16,460 nt of DNA from Bacteroidales bacterium (GCA_030523385.1 JAUNIV010000008.1:1-16460), one strand, 5' to 3'; shown: positions 6,619 through 12,862, counted from the first letter of the stretch. Numbers and translations are program-made. The notes: generated by a model from the sequence alone, not told the origin.

Positions 6619-7551
6619 ATGCAATATTTAGGTGAAATGATTGCTTTGGGTGTGGCACTGTCCTGGACGGTGACTGCACTCTGTGCCGAAGTGGCCAGCC
6701 GGAGAATAGGTTCTCTGCAACTGAACGTGATTCGTATGTTTCTCTCCCTGCTCATGTTGGGAGCTACGTTGTGGTGGTTTACGGGAGTGCCTTATCCCCT
6801 ATATGCCGACGGTAAGGCATGGCTTTGGCTGTCCTTGTCCGGTTTTGTGGGTTATGTGCTGGGCGATTACTGCCTGTTCAATTCTTATGTATTGATAGGC
6901 TCGCGCTTCGGACAACTGTTTATGACGCTTGCTCCTCCTTCTGCCGCCATCTTTGCCTGGATGATGCTGGGCGAGAAATTATCCTTGCAGGCTTTGGTGG
7001 GCATGGTAGTGACGCTGACGGGTATCGGCATGTCTGTCCTGAATAAGCAAGGAGCAACGCATAGATTGGGCTTAAAACTCCCCTTGAAAGGAGTATTGTT
7101 CGGCATCGGTGCCGGAGTGGGGCAGGGGGTAGGACTGGTTCTGAGCAAAGTGGGCATGAACTATTACGAGATGTCCATCCCCGCAGACATGGATGCCGTG
7201 TCCGGTTTGCTGCCTTTTGCCTCGACGTTTATCCGTGCCGTGACGGGAGGTGTGGGCTTTCTGGCAGTGATGTGGTATCGGAAAGAGTTCTTCACATTGC
7301 CGGTGGCACTACGCGATCGCAAGGGGATGAGAGCTGCCTTGTGGGCCACTATTACCGGACCGTTCATTGGAGTTTCCCTTTCTCTGATGGCAGTGCAATA
7401 CACCGAAGCGGGCATTGCTTCCACGCTCATGGCGTTGACTCCTGTCTTTATACTCTGGCCTGCCCACTGGCTGTTCGGCCAACAGGTTACATTTAAGGAA
7501 ATTATTGGAGCCGTCATCAGTGTAGTCGGTGTTTCCCTGTTCTTTATCTGA
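6619..7551 (+). CDS. EamA/DMT-family inner-membrane permease
   Basis: A 310-residue protein of almost continuous hydrophobic segments consistent with ten transmembrane helices in two EamA repeats. The first repeat covers about residues 5-140 (GEMIALGVALSWTVTALCAE at its start; SAAIFAWMMLGEKLSLQALVG at its end). The second covers about 155-310, with the matching MALTPVFILWPAHWLFGQ and IIGAVISVVGVSLFF. The conserved P-x(n)-GE/FGE element before the last helix of each repeat is typical of drug/metabolite transporters. The substrate is not predictable. ATG at 6619 is preferred over ATG at 6609, which is out of frame and gives an eight-codon frame. It is monocistronic and convergent with rny, sharing a bidirectional hairpin. 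Confidence 0.9.
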   Translation: MQYLGEMIALGVALSWTVTALCAEVASRRIGSLQLNVIRMFLSLLMLGATLWWFTGVPYPLYADGKAWLWLSLSGFVGYVLGDYCLFNSYVLIGSRFGQLFMTLAPPSAAIFAWMMLGEKLSLQALVGMVVTLTGIGMSVLNKQGATHRLGLKLPLKGVLFGIGAGVGQGVGLVLSKVGMNYYEMSIPADMDAVSGLLPFASTFIRAVTGGVGFLAVMWYRKEFFTLPVALRDRKGMRAALWATITGPFIGVSLSLMAVQYTEAGIASTLMALTPVFILWPAHWLFGQQVTFKEIIGAVISVVGVSLFFI

Positions 7552-7558
7552 ATGAAAC

Positions 7559-7614
7559 AATGCTGAGGAGGCATCTGCAAACATATACGTATTTGCAGAT
7601 GCCTCCTCAGCATT
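7559..7614. terminator. Bidirectional hairpin between the EamA gene and rny
   Basis: A perfect 23-bp inverted repeat (7559-7581 and 7592-7614) with a 10-nt loop lies 7 nt after the EamA stop and 24 nt after the rny stop. Neither side has a strong T-tract, so it may act as a transcript-end stabiliser or Rho-assisted terminator as well as a terminator. Confidence 0.75.
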
Positions 7615-7638
7615 ATAGAATCCTAAAGACCGGATGAA

Positions 7639-9174
7639 TTATTTCGCAAAGCTTACGGCGCGTGTCTCGCGTATCACGGTAATCTTTACTTGTCCCGGAT
7701 AAGTCATTTCGTCTTGTATCTTCTTGGCAATTTCGGTGGACAGGCTTTCTGTCTGCTTGTCGTCTATCTTGTCGGCACCTACGATGACGCGCAATTCGCG
7801 TCCTGCCTGTATGGCATACGTCTTTGTTACACCCGGATAAGACATGGCCAGCTGTTCCAAATCGTTCAGGCGCTTGATGTATGCCTCTACAATCTCCCGG
7901 CGTGCTCCCGGACGTGCTCCTGAGATAGCATCACATACCTGTACGATAGGTGCCAGCAGACTGGTCATTTCCGTTTCATCGTGGTGGGCACCGATAGCAT
8001 TGCAGATGTCTGCTTTCTCTTTATACTTCTCGGCTATCTTCATACCCAACAGTGCGTGTGGCAATTCGGGCTCTTCGTCAGGCACTTTACCTATATCGTG
8101 CAACAGACCTGCACGTTTGGCCTTCTTCGGGTTCAGCCCCAATTCCGATGCCATGACGGCACAAAGGTTGGCTGTTTCGCGGGCGTGCTGCAACAGGTTC
8201 TGACCGTAAGAAGAACGATACTTCATCTTTCCGATGATACGAATCAGTTCGGGGTGCAGACCATGTATGCCTAAGTCGATGGTAGTACGCTTACCCGTTT
8301 CAATGATTTCCTCTTCCACCTGCTTTTTCACTTTGGCCACCACTTCTTCGATGCGTGCCGGGTGAATACGTCCGTCGGTAACCAACTGGTGAAGAGCCAG
8401 ACGGGCAATCTCACGACGAACAGGGTCGAATGCCGACAGCACGATGGCTTCGGGAGTATCATCCACTACGATTTCCACACCTGTGGCAGCTTCCAGTGCA
8501 CGAATGTTTCGTCCTTCGCGTCCGATGATACGTCCTTTTATCTCATCCGATTCGATGTGGAACACCGTAACGGAGTTTTCGATGGCGGTTTCCGTAGCTA
8601 CGCGCTGGATGGATTGTATAACGATACGCTTGGCTTCCTTGTTGGCCGTCAGTTTGGCATCGTCCATGATGTCATTGATGTAGGAAGCAGCCTGTGTCTT
8701 TGCCTCTTCCTTTAGTGATTCCACCAACCGTTCCTTAGCCTCTTCGGCCGATAGTCCGGACAATGCTTCCAGCTTTTCGCGTTCCTGCATCTGGAGTTTG
8801 GCGAGTTCTTCCTTCTTTTTCTCCACAATGCCGATTTGAGCTTCCAGGTTCTCCTTGATGGCTTCCGCTTCGTTGCGCTTCCGCTGCACTTCTTCTTGTT
8901 TTTGGTTCAGCATCAGCTCCCGTTGCTTCAGTTTGTTTTCAGCCTGTTGTATTTTCTGGTTTCGGAGGGCAACTTCCTTTTCCAGGTCGGCTTTCTTGTT
9001 GAGGAACTTTTCCTTTACTTCCAGCAGCTTGTTTTTCTTAATGACTTCCGCTTCTGTCTGTGCTTCCTTGATGATGGTGTCGTACTTCGATTTCAGTCCG
9101 TATTTGAACAGCGCGTATGACAGGCTGCCACCTACCACAAAGCACACCACTGCTATTATTACTGTTGTTAACAT
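7639..9174 (-). CDS. rny: Ribonuclease Y (membrane-anchored endoribonuclease)
   Basis: A 511-residue RNase Y that starts mRNA decay at the inner membrane. Order of parts: one N-terminal transmembrane helix (MLTTVIIAVVCFVVGGSLSY); a long charged coiled coil (about 25-185); a KH RNA-binding domain with GRIIGREGRN at 214-223; an HD domain with the catalytic HDIGKV (His359-Asp360) and a later HHDE motif; and a C-terminal conserved region ending in RAVSFAK. The frame extends 14 codons upstream to an ATG at 9216, but that extension is read from the hairpin and A/T-rich leader. ATG at 9174 gives the standard N-terminus and family length. No promoter is seen in the 116-nt gap to zapA, so it is probably transcribed with zapA through the hairpins there. 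Confidence 0.97.
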   Translation of the reverse strand: MLTTVIIAVVCFVVGGSLSYALFKYGLKSKYDTIIKEAQTEAEVIKKNKLLEVKEKFLNKKADLEKEVALRNQKIQQAENKLKQRELMLNQKQEEVQRKRNEAEAIKENLEAQIGIVEKKKEELAKLQMQEREKLEALSGLSAEEAKERLVESLKEEAKTQAASYINDIMDDAKLTANKEAKRIVIQSIQRVATETAIENSVTVFHIESDEIKGRIIGREGRNIRALEAATGVEIVVDDTPEAIVLSAFDPVRREIARLALHQLVTDGRIHPARIEEVVAKVKKQVEEEIIETGKRTTIDLGIHGLHPELIRIIGKMKYRSSYGQNLLQHARETANLCAVMASELGLNPKKAKRAGLLHDIGKVPDEEPELPHALLGMKIAEKYKEKADICNAIGAHHDETEMTSLLAPIVQVCDAISGARPGARREIVEAYIKRLNDLEQLAMSYPGVTKTYAIQAGRELRVIVGADKIDDKQTESLSTEIAKKIQDEMTYPGQVKITVIRETRAVSFAK

Positions 9175-9198
9175 TGTTATTAAATAAAATATATAAAT

Positions 9199-9254
9199 AA
9201 AAAACGCACATGCCATCTATCGGGAACACTTCTCCCGGTAGCATGACTGTGCGT
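9199..9254 (-). terminator. Hairpin with U-tract upstream of rny (terminator or attenuator)
   Basis: ACGCACA (9204-9210) pairs with TGTGCGT (9248-9254). An inner stem CGGGA/TCCCG (9221-9225/9233-9237) extends outward. In minus-strand RNA the hairpin is followed by six U (9204-9199). It lies after zapA and only 25 nt before the rny ATG, so it could terminate part of the zapA transcripts and set rny expression. Confidence 0.65.
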
Positions 9255-9269
9255 GAATTTTCTCTTTAT

Positions 9270-9291
9270 ATGGTCTTTTTCAACAGACCAT
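9270..9291 (-). other. Small hairpin at the zapA stop codon
   Basis: ATGGTCT (9270-9276) and AGACCAT (9285-9291) form a perfect 7-bp stem with an 8-nt loop directly after the zapA stop. It stands just before the larger hairpin at 9199-9254. Its role is unknown; it may protect the 3' end or be part of a structured intergenic RNA. Confidence 0.5.
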
Positions 9292-9605
9292 TATTCTTCT
9301 CCCTTATTCTTACTGATGTACCTTTCTATTTCTTGTGTCAATTCTTTAATTTTCTCCATGTATGGAGCCGTATCATTCCTGTCTTTCATGGACACATTTT
9401 CAAAAGCCAATTCCAGTGCCGTCATAGCCCAAAATCTTTCGGGCTGGAAATCCGGAAAACGGTCTTGGTATAGTTTTCGGTATTTGTTCAGTATTTTGTC
9501 TATCAGCTTGGCTGCATCCCGATACAGCTGTTCATCCTTTCGGGGGATGGTCAGCGGGTAGCGTACATTGTCAACCAGCAGATGTATTTTCATCATATCG
9601 TCCAT
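9291..9605 (-). CDS. zapA: Cell division protein ZapA
   Basis: A 104-residue ZapA, the FtsZ-binding protein that cross-links protofilaments at the Z ring. The N-terminal globular half carries MKIHLLVDNVRYPLTIPRKDEQLYRDAAKLI in the order expected for ZapA (beta strand, 'Y-P-L' strand, then a charged helix with AAKLI). The C-terminal half (about residues 65-104, including MEKIKELTQEIERYI) is a coiled-coil helix used for dimerisation. I chose ATG at 9605 (MDDMMK), which has a purine-rich AAAGAAAGA upstream. The frame extends to 9647, but that would overlap the preceding gene; starts at 9596 or 9593 are also possible. It lies 17 nt downstream of a coiled-coil gene and upstream of rny, an arrangement suggesting one operon. 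Confidence 0.88.
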   Translation of the reverse strand: MDDMMKIHLLVDNVRYPLTIPRKDEQLYRDAAKLIDKILNKYRKLYQDRFPDFQPERFWAMTALELAFENVSMKDRNDTAPYMEKIKELTQEIERYISKNKGEE

Positions 9606-9622
9606 ACAATCGCGTCTTTCTT

Positions 9623-9916
9623 TTATTCGTTCAATAAAGCGATGCATTTATCGACCTCACGCACCAGCCTTGATAACCGTTGTTTCGTATCGTTGATGTC
9701 CTTATCGTGGATACTGATCATCCGGGCTGCTTTTAAGTTGGCATACATTGCTTCCAATTCTTTCCGGCTATTTTCCACCCGCTTTATTTCTTCTTCCTTT
9801 TCGGTCAGAAGTTGCTTCAGCCGTGCATTTTCCTGCTTTGATTCCTCATACAGATACATAAAATGCCTCAGCGTTCCTTCGAAAGTGCCTAATAGCTTTT
9901 TGTCCTCTTCAGTCAT
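9623..9916 (-). CDS. Small coiled-coil protein, possibly ZapB-like
   Basis: A 97-residue, highly charged protein without signal peptide or membrane segment. ATG at 9916 (MTEEDKKLLGTFEGTLRHFM) lies about 13 nt after a predicted transcription start, so the longer frame reaching 10279 is not used; it would cross the promoter and run antisense to queD. Residues about 25-60 (ENARLKQLLTEKEEEIKRVE) are a strong heptad-rich coiled coil. The tail is helical, with KQRLSRLVREVDKCIALLNE. Placed directly before zapA, it is plausibly a partner of ZapA at the division site, comparable to ZapB, but that is inference from coiled-coil character and neighbourhood; I see no sequence motif proving it. Confidence 0.85.
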   Translation of the reverse strand: MTEEDKKLLGTFEGTLRHFMYLYEESKQENARLKQLLTEKEEEIKRVENSRKELEAMYANLKAARMISIHDKDINDTKQRLSRLVREVDKCIALLNE

Positions 9917-9935
9917 TCTATACCAAAATTGTACA

Positions 9936-9943
9936 CAAATATA
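9936..9943 (-). promoter_or_regulatory. Promoter (-7 box) of the coiled-coil gene-zapA-rny cluster
   Basis: The minus strand reads TATATTTG (complement of 9936-9943), a perfect TAnnTTTG box. The -33 region 20 nt upstream is only T-rich (TTTT). The predicted start near 9929 gives a leader of about 13 nt. Confidence 0.6.
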
Positions 9944-9990
9944 GAGGATTGGAATCAAACACGAAAATATTTCGGCATGAATTTGTAATT

Positions 9991-10025
9991 TTGTGATAAA
10001 ATTCTTCTTGAATGGTGTATCTTTG
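9991..10025 (+). promoter_or_regulatory. Promoter of queD-queE
   Basis: TATCTTTG at 10018-10025 is a perfect -7 box. A TTGTG at 9991-9995 may act as the -33 element, with a somewhat long spacer of 22-24 nt. Transcription from about 10032 leaves a 53-nt leader containing a small hairpin (ACACC 10034-10038 with GGTGT 10051-10055). Confidence 0.6.
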
Positions 10026-10084
10026 CATCCGTAACACCGAGGTGACATGAGGTGTAAGTTCTTTCTAACTATAATTGAAATGTT

Positions 10085-10417
10085 ATGTTTACAGTCATTA
10101 AGCAAATGGAGATTTCGGCTTCGCATAGTCTGAAGCTGTCGTATCGGAGTAAATGTGAGGATTTGCACGGTCACAACTGGATTATTACCGTTTATTGTCG
10201 TTCTGAGGAACTTAATGCCGATGGGATGGTGGTGGATTTCACACACATCAAAGAGGCGGTGATGGGACGCCTGGACCATCGGAACCTGAACGATGTCTTG
10301 CCTTTCAATCCTACGGCAGAAAACATTGCCCGATGGGTGTGCGACCAGATTCCCACCTGTTTTAAAGTAGAAGTGCGCGAGTCGAAAGGAAATACGGTGA
10401 TTTATGAGAAAGATTAA
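10085..10417 (+). CDS. queD: 6-carboxy-5,6,7,8-tetrahydropterin synthase QueD
   Basis: A 110-residue member of the 6-pyruvoyl-tetrahydropterin synthase fold. It converts 7,8-dihydroneopterin triphosphate to 6-carboxytetrahydropterin in the preQ0/queuosine pathway. Zinc ligands are visible as His14 (ISASH), His28 and His30 (LHGHNW). The catalytic Cys24 sits in KCEDLHGH, the Asp64-His65 pair in LDHRNLND, and the pterin-binding Glu near the C-terminus in VEVRES (Glu99). The length is normal for the short QueD type. ATG at 10085 is the first start after a consensus promoter. Its last 14 nt overlap queE, so the two genes are translationally linked. Confidence 0.95.
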   Translation: MFTVIKQMEISASHSLKLSYRSKCEDLHGHNWIITVYCRSEELNADGMVVDFTHIKEAVMGRLDHRNLNDVLPFNPTAENIARWVCDQIPTCFKVEVRESKGNTVIYEKD

Positions 10418-10949
10418 CGAGATTTTCTACAGTTTGCAAGGCGAGGGGTATCACACGGGTACTCCCGCTGTGTTTGTGCGCTTTTCGGGATGCAACCTGA
10501 AGTGCTCTTTTTGTGATACGCAGCACGAGGCGGGGCGGAGCATGACCGATGAAGAGATTGTGGAGGAAGTGAAGAAATATCCGGCACGTATGGTGATACT
10601 GACGGGAGGAGAGCCCGGCCTGTGGATAGACAGTGACCTGGTGGATGCGCTCCATGCGGCAGGAAAGTATGTCAGCATAGAAACAAACGGCACTTGCAGG
10701 CTTCCGGCAGGCATCGACTGGGTGACTTGTTCGCCCAAAGAAGGGGCTGCGGTGAAGCTGGAACGTATGGACGAAGTGAAAGTGGTATATACCGGACAGG
10801 ATGTTTCGCGCTATTTGTCGCTCCCCGCACAGCATTATTTCCTGCAACCCTGCTCGTGCCGGAACACAGAGGAGGTGATAGCCTACCTGTTGCAACATCC
10901 GCAGTGGCGGCTGAGCTTGCAGACTCACAAGCTGCTACAGATACCTTGA
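10404..10949 (+). CDS. queE: 7-carboxy-7-deazaguanine synthase QueE (radical SAM)
   Basis: A 181-residue radical SAM enzyme that rearranges the QueD product to 7-carboxy-7-deazaguanine, the next step towards preQ0. It starts with INEIFYSLQGEGYHTG, the conserved QueE substrate loop. The cluster-binding triad Cys30-x3-Cys34-x2-Cys37 (SGCNLKCSFCDT) follows, then the SAM-contacting GGEP at 68-71. The protein is compact, lacking C-terminal extensions, as in other Bacteroidetes QueE. The start codon lies within the end of queD (14-nt overlap). QueC and QueF are not in this window. A bidirectional terminator follows. Confidence 0.96.
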   Translation: MRKINEIFYSLQGEGYHTGTPAVFVRFSGCNLKCSFCDTQHEAGRSMTDEEIVEEVKKYPARMVILTGGEPGLWIDSDLVDALHAAGKYVSIETNGTCRLPAGIDWVTCSPKEGAAVKLERMDEVKVVYTGQDVSRYLSLPAQHYFLQPCSCRNTEEVIAYLLQHPQWRLSLQTHKLLQIP

Positions 10950-10956
10950 CAGACAA

Positions 10957-10996
10957 AAAAGAAAGCCGCAAGAATCAAATCCTGCGGCTTTCTTTT
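10957..10996. terminator. Bidirectional terminator between queE and tRNA-Trp
   Basis: AAAAGAAAGCCGCA (10957-10970) and its exact complement (10983-10996) form a 14-bp stem with a 12-nt loop. The A/T ends give U-rich tails in both directions. It serves queE on the plus strand and the tRNA on the minus strand, whose 3' end is only 3 nt away. Confidence 0.9.
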
Positions 10997-10998
10997 CG

Positions 10999-11071
10999 CA
11001 CGGGAGGAGAGGCTCGAACTCCCGACACCCGGTTTTGGAGACCGGTGCTCTACCAACTGAGCTACTCCCGT
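10999..11071 (-). tRNA. tRNA-Trp (anticodon CCA)
   Basis: The 73-nt minus-strand sequence folds as a cloverleaf. The acceptor ACGGGAG pairs with CTCCCGT, the discriminator is G at 10999, the D arm is GCTCAGTTGGTAGAGC, and the anticodon stem is CCGGT/ACCGG with loop CTCCAAA, giving anticodon CCA. The T arm is GGGAG-TTCGAGC-CTCTC-like. The 3' CCA is not encoded. A consensus promoter lies just upstream. Confidence 0.97.
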
Positions 11072-11082
11072 GTTTGCGGCTG

Positions 11083-11113
11083 CAAAGGTAGCGGAATATT
11101 TCCAATCTGCCAA
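11083..11113 (-). promoter_or_regulatory. Promoter of tRNA-Trp
   Basis: The minus strand has TTG (complement of 11111-11113), a 20-nt spacer and TACCTTTG (complement of 11083-11090). The predicted start is near 11076, about 5 nt before the mature tRNA 5' end at 11071. Confidence 0.85.
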
Positions 11114-11139
11114 CTTATTTGCAAAGAAAAATACGTCCT

Positions 11140-11721
11140 TTATTCTTGCAGTATGCCTAATTCGCTGAACATCACCCGATAAATAGCTGCTTTTTTTTCT
11201 AACGCCAACGGATAGGCGCGGCTCGATGAAGGCATTCGGTACAGCTTCATGCTCCTGTCTCCGAACTCGAAAGGCTCGCTGGTGCCCACGGCAGGTTCCT
11301 TTACCTCTATCTGCATACGTAGCGTGTCCGTGGCCTTCTGTCCGGTGGTCACAATGGCCTGACAGGATGGTATCTGCTTCAGCAGCAATGCAATGTCCGT
11401 AGGTTCTACTACTTCTAAAAATTTGTCGGAAGCATTGTCCTGCAACCGTTGTACCACTGATGCCGTGTCATAAAGGGCTATTCCTTTCTCGTTCAGGAAG
11501 GCGATGATGCGTTCCCGGTCGAATGCTTTCTTTTCCGCAGCCATAAAATGTTCCTTGTCATCGAAGAAGATAACTCCGAAGATGCGCCACATGTCGTTTT
11601 GCAGATTGGGATAGAAGAAGTCCATGCTCCATCGCTTTCGTTGCGGTGGAAAGCTTCCCAACATCAACAACCGGGCATTGGCGGGCAGGAAAGGTTCAAG
11701 CGGATGGGCTTCCGGTTTCAT
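11140..11721 (-). CDS. Uracil-DNA glycosylase family protein (MUG/TDG-like)
   Basis: A 193-residue protein of the uracil-DNA-glycosylase superfamily, which excises damaged or mismatched uracil-type bases from DNA. The first active-site motif is seen as LMLGSFPP (GSFPP at 22-26), followed by a basic W and FFYPN (35-39) with QNDMWRI, as in Bacteroidetes MUG-like members. The second motif, MPSSSRAYP (163-171), has the Ser-rich loop that normally intercalates DNA. No catalytic Asp of the classical family 1 type (GQDPY) is present, so it is not UNG. ATG at 11719-11721 overlaps the TGA of the preceding gene (ATGA), showing coupling. The exact substrate is not certain. Confidence 0.85.
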   Translation of the reverse strand: MKPEAHPLEPFLPANARLLMLGSFPPQRKRWSMDFFYPNLQNDMWRIFGVIFFDDKEHFMAAEKKAFDRERIIAFLNEKGIALYDTASVVQRLQDNASDKFLEVVEPTDIALLLKQIPSCQAIVTTGQKATDTLRMQIEVKEPAVGTSEPFEFGDRSMKLYRMPSSSRAYPLALEKKAAIYRVMFSELGILQE

Positions 11722-12344
11722 TCTTTCGGTTTGGGTTCTTTCTTGGCCAGCAATACGATGTTATAGACATATTCCGTCATCCAGCTTTCGGAGTAACCCA
11801 AAGCCTGCTTGTATTTGCGGATGGCCACGCAAGTCTTGTGCACGCTTTCGTCCTTCCAGTCGGTTTTGGTCACAATGTCGTGGATGGTTTTCTCGGTCAT
11901 GTTGCGCAGCATCTTCTTCAGTACGCTGGGCATGCGGAACTTCCATTGCATCAGGTTGCCTATCAGCATCATCAGGTCGTTGCTGAATCCCTGGAACATG
12001 AACAGGTAAGTCTTCACATCATTCACGTTCTTGCAGTTTTTCTTGATGGAATTGTCTATCTCCTTAAAGAATTCATCGCTCAGTCCGTACAGTTCTGTCA
12101 GCATCTTTTTGCAGCGTGACTTTTCTGCTATACCCAATTTGTTGTTCTGTGTGGGCACTTTCAGCGTGCGTTTGAACACGGCCATGTCCGGCAGGAAATT
12201 GATATTGGTGATACCTATGTTGCTTGCCATAACCGACTGGTAATATACACGGATCAGCGTCATGAAGTCTTCCATACCTCCCACTCGGGTGGTTTCTTCG
12301 CTTTCCGCCTGTTTCTTTCCGAATAATTTTGAAAATATGCTCAT
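11718..12344 (-). CDS. Conserved protein of unknown function, 208 aa
   Basis: I do not recognise a family. The protein is soluble, without a signal peptide, rather helical and basic (many Lys; C-terminal KKEPKPKE). It starts with an amphipathic MSIFSKLFGKKQ segment that could touch a membrane, followed by an acidic linker. A stretch near residues 30-60 reads RVYYQSVMASNIGITNINFL. A middle Lys-rich region contains two Cys (CKKMLTELYGL; KKNCKNVNDV), and a hydrophobic FQGFSNDLMMLIGNLMQW lies near 118-134. ATG at 12344 follows AAGGAAAGAA, a good purine-rich ribosome site. It overlaps the DNA-glycosylase gene by 4 nt, so the two are translated together. Upstream is a predicted leader of about 187 nt. 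Real coding capacity is supported by length, ribosome site and coupling. Confidence 0.85.
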   Translation of the reverse strand: MSIFSKLFGKKQAESEETTRVGGMEDFMTLIRVYYQSVMASNIGITNINFLPDMAVFKRTLKVPTQNNKLGIAEKSRCKKMLTELYGLSDEFFKEIDNSIKKNCKNVNDVKTYLFMFQGFSNDLMMLIGNLMQWKFRMPSVLKKMLRNMTEKTIHDIVTKTDWKDESVHKTCVAIRKYKQALGYSESWMTEYVYNIVLLAKKEPKPKE

Positions 12345-12531
12345 TTCTTTCCTTATTATATATATGTGTTCTTACATTGATACGGCTTTTTCATTGAAGA
12401 CACTATGCTTCTCGATTTGCCATTAGCCTGTAGTAGTGGATCCGTGTATCCGCCCGAATACATTAGTCTGGTATTATCGGACAGTCTCACATGTCTGCCC
12501 CTACGGGTTAAATGAAAAAACCGTGTTACAT
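12345..12531 (-). other. Predicted long structured 5' leader of the unknown gene/glycosylase operon
   Basis: Between the predicted transcript start (about 12531) and the ATG at 12344 lie 187 nt. Local hairpins in plus coordinates: 12479-12484/12495-12500 (6 bp with one G.U in minus RNA), 12446-12451/12456-12461 (6 bp with one G.U, 4-nt loop) and 12401-12405/12434-12438 (5 bp). A 12-codon frame (MKKPYQCKNTYI, 12394 to 12356) ends 11 nt before the operon start. No known riboswitch motif was recognised. Confidence 0.45.
12384..12433 (-). repeat. 50-bp imperfect direct repeat, copy 1
   Basis: It begins GGCTTTTTCATT and ends CTGTAG on the plus strand. It aligns without gaps to 12601-12650 with 37 of 50 positions identical by hand count. 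The copy lies inside the predicted leader of the 208-aa gene. Confidence 0.7.
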
Positions 12532-12537
12532 TGACTG

Positions 12538-12545
12538 CAAAGATA
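12538..12545 (-). promoter_or_regulatory. Promoter (-7 box) of the unknown gene/glycosylase operon
   Basis: The minus strand reads TATCTTTG (complement of 12538-12545). About 20 nt upstream is TTCGG, a poor match to TTTG. No better box lies closer to the ATG at 12344. Confidence 0.5.
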
Positions 12546-12600
12546 CGGATTAACTCTGAGATAACCGAATTTTTGTCGTATCTTTACCTTGTTTTTCCAT

Positions 12601-12650
12601 GGCTCTTTCATTTGAAACACTACACTTTTCAATTTTTCATTGATCTGTAG
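12601..12650 (-). repeat. 50-bp imperfect direct repeat, copy 2
   Basis: It begins GGCTCTTTCATT and ends CTGTAG, and is the partner of 12384-12433, exactly 217 bp away. Unlike copy 1 it can fold: 12620-12624 with 12646-12650, and 12629-12633 with 12639-12643. It ends 27 nt before the -33 element of tRNA-Phe. Confidence 0.7.
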
Positions 12651-12677
12651 AAAATGTGTAGAAAAAGTCGTAAATAT

Positions 12678-12709
12678 TTTGCTGTTTAAAAAAACTTTTT
12701 CTACCTTTG
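12678..12709 (+). promoter_or_regulatory. Promoter of tRNA-Phe
   Basis: TTTG at 12678-12681, a 20-nt spacer and TACCTTTG at 12702-12709 make a full Bacteroidetes consensus promoter. Its -7 box is identical to that of tRNA-Trp in this window. The start near 12716 leaves about 15 nt before the tRNA. Confidence 0.9.
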
Positions 12710-12730
12710 CAACCGCAAACGAAAAACAAC

Positions 12731-12803
12731 GGTGCCATAGCTCAGTTGGTAGAGCAAAGGACTGAAAATCCTTGTGTCCCCGGTTCGATTCCTGGTGGCA
12801 CCA
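12731..12803 (+). tRNA. tRNA-Phe (anticodon GAA)
   Basis: The 73-nt cloverleaf has acceptor GGTGCCA pairing with TGGCACC, discriminator A at 12803, D arm GCTCAGTTGGTAGAGC, and anticodon stem AAGGA/TCCTT with loop CTGAAAA (anticodon GAA). The T loop is TTCGATT. The 3' CCA is not encoded. Confidence 0.97.
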
Positions 12804-12827
12804 CTTTGAAGAAAAACAATAAGCAGT

Positions 12828-12862
12828 AAAATCCTGATTTCCAAACGGAATCAGGATTTTTT
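12828..12862 (+). terminator. Terminator of tRNA-Phe
   Basis: AAAATCCTGATT (12828-12839) pairs exactly with AATCAGGATTTT (12849-12860) around a 9-nt loop, and the T-run extends to 12862 and then GTTT. Confidence 0.9.

Noticed and set aside
9175..9216. Upstream ATG extending rny by 14 codons
   Set aside because: It begins within the hairpin/U-tract region. The ATG at 9174 gives the usual RNase Y N-terminal membrane helix and the usual length.
10034..10084. PreQ1 riboswitch in the queD leader
   Set aside because: The pathway fits, but the leader has only a 5-bp hairpin and lacks the C-rich loop and A-rich tail pairing of the preQ1-I motif. I could not fit preQ1-II or III in the 53 nt.
9917..10279. 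Longer frame for the coiled-coil protein upstream of zapA
   Set aside because: It would cross its own promoter and read antisense through queD. The composition changes abruptly before Met at 9916.
12384..12650. CRISPR array
   Set aside because: There are only two copies, 74% identical, with a 167-nt gap, and no cas gene in the window.
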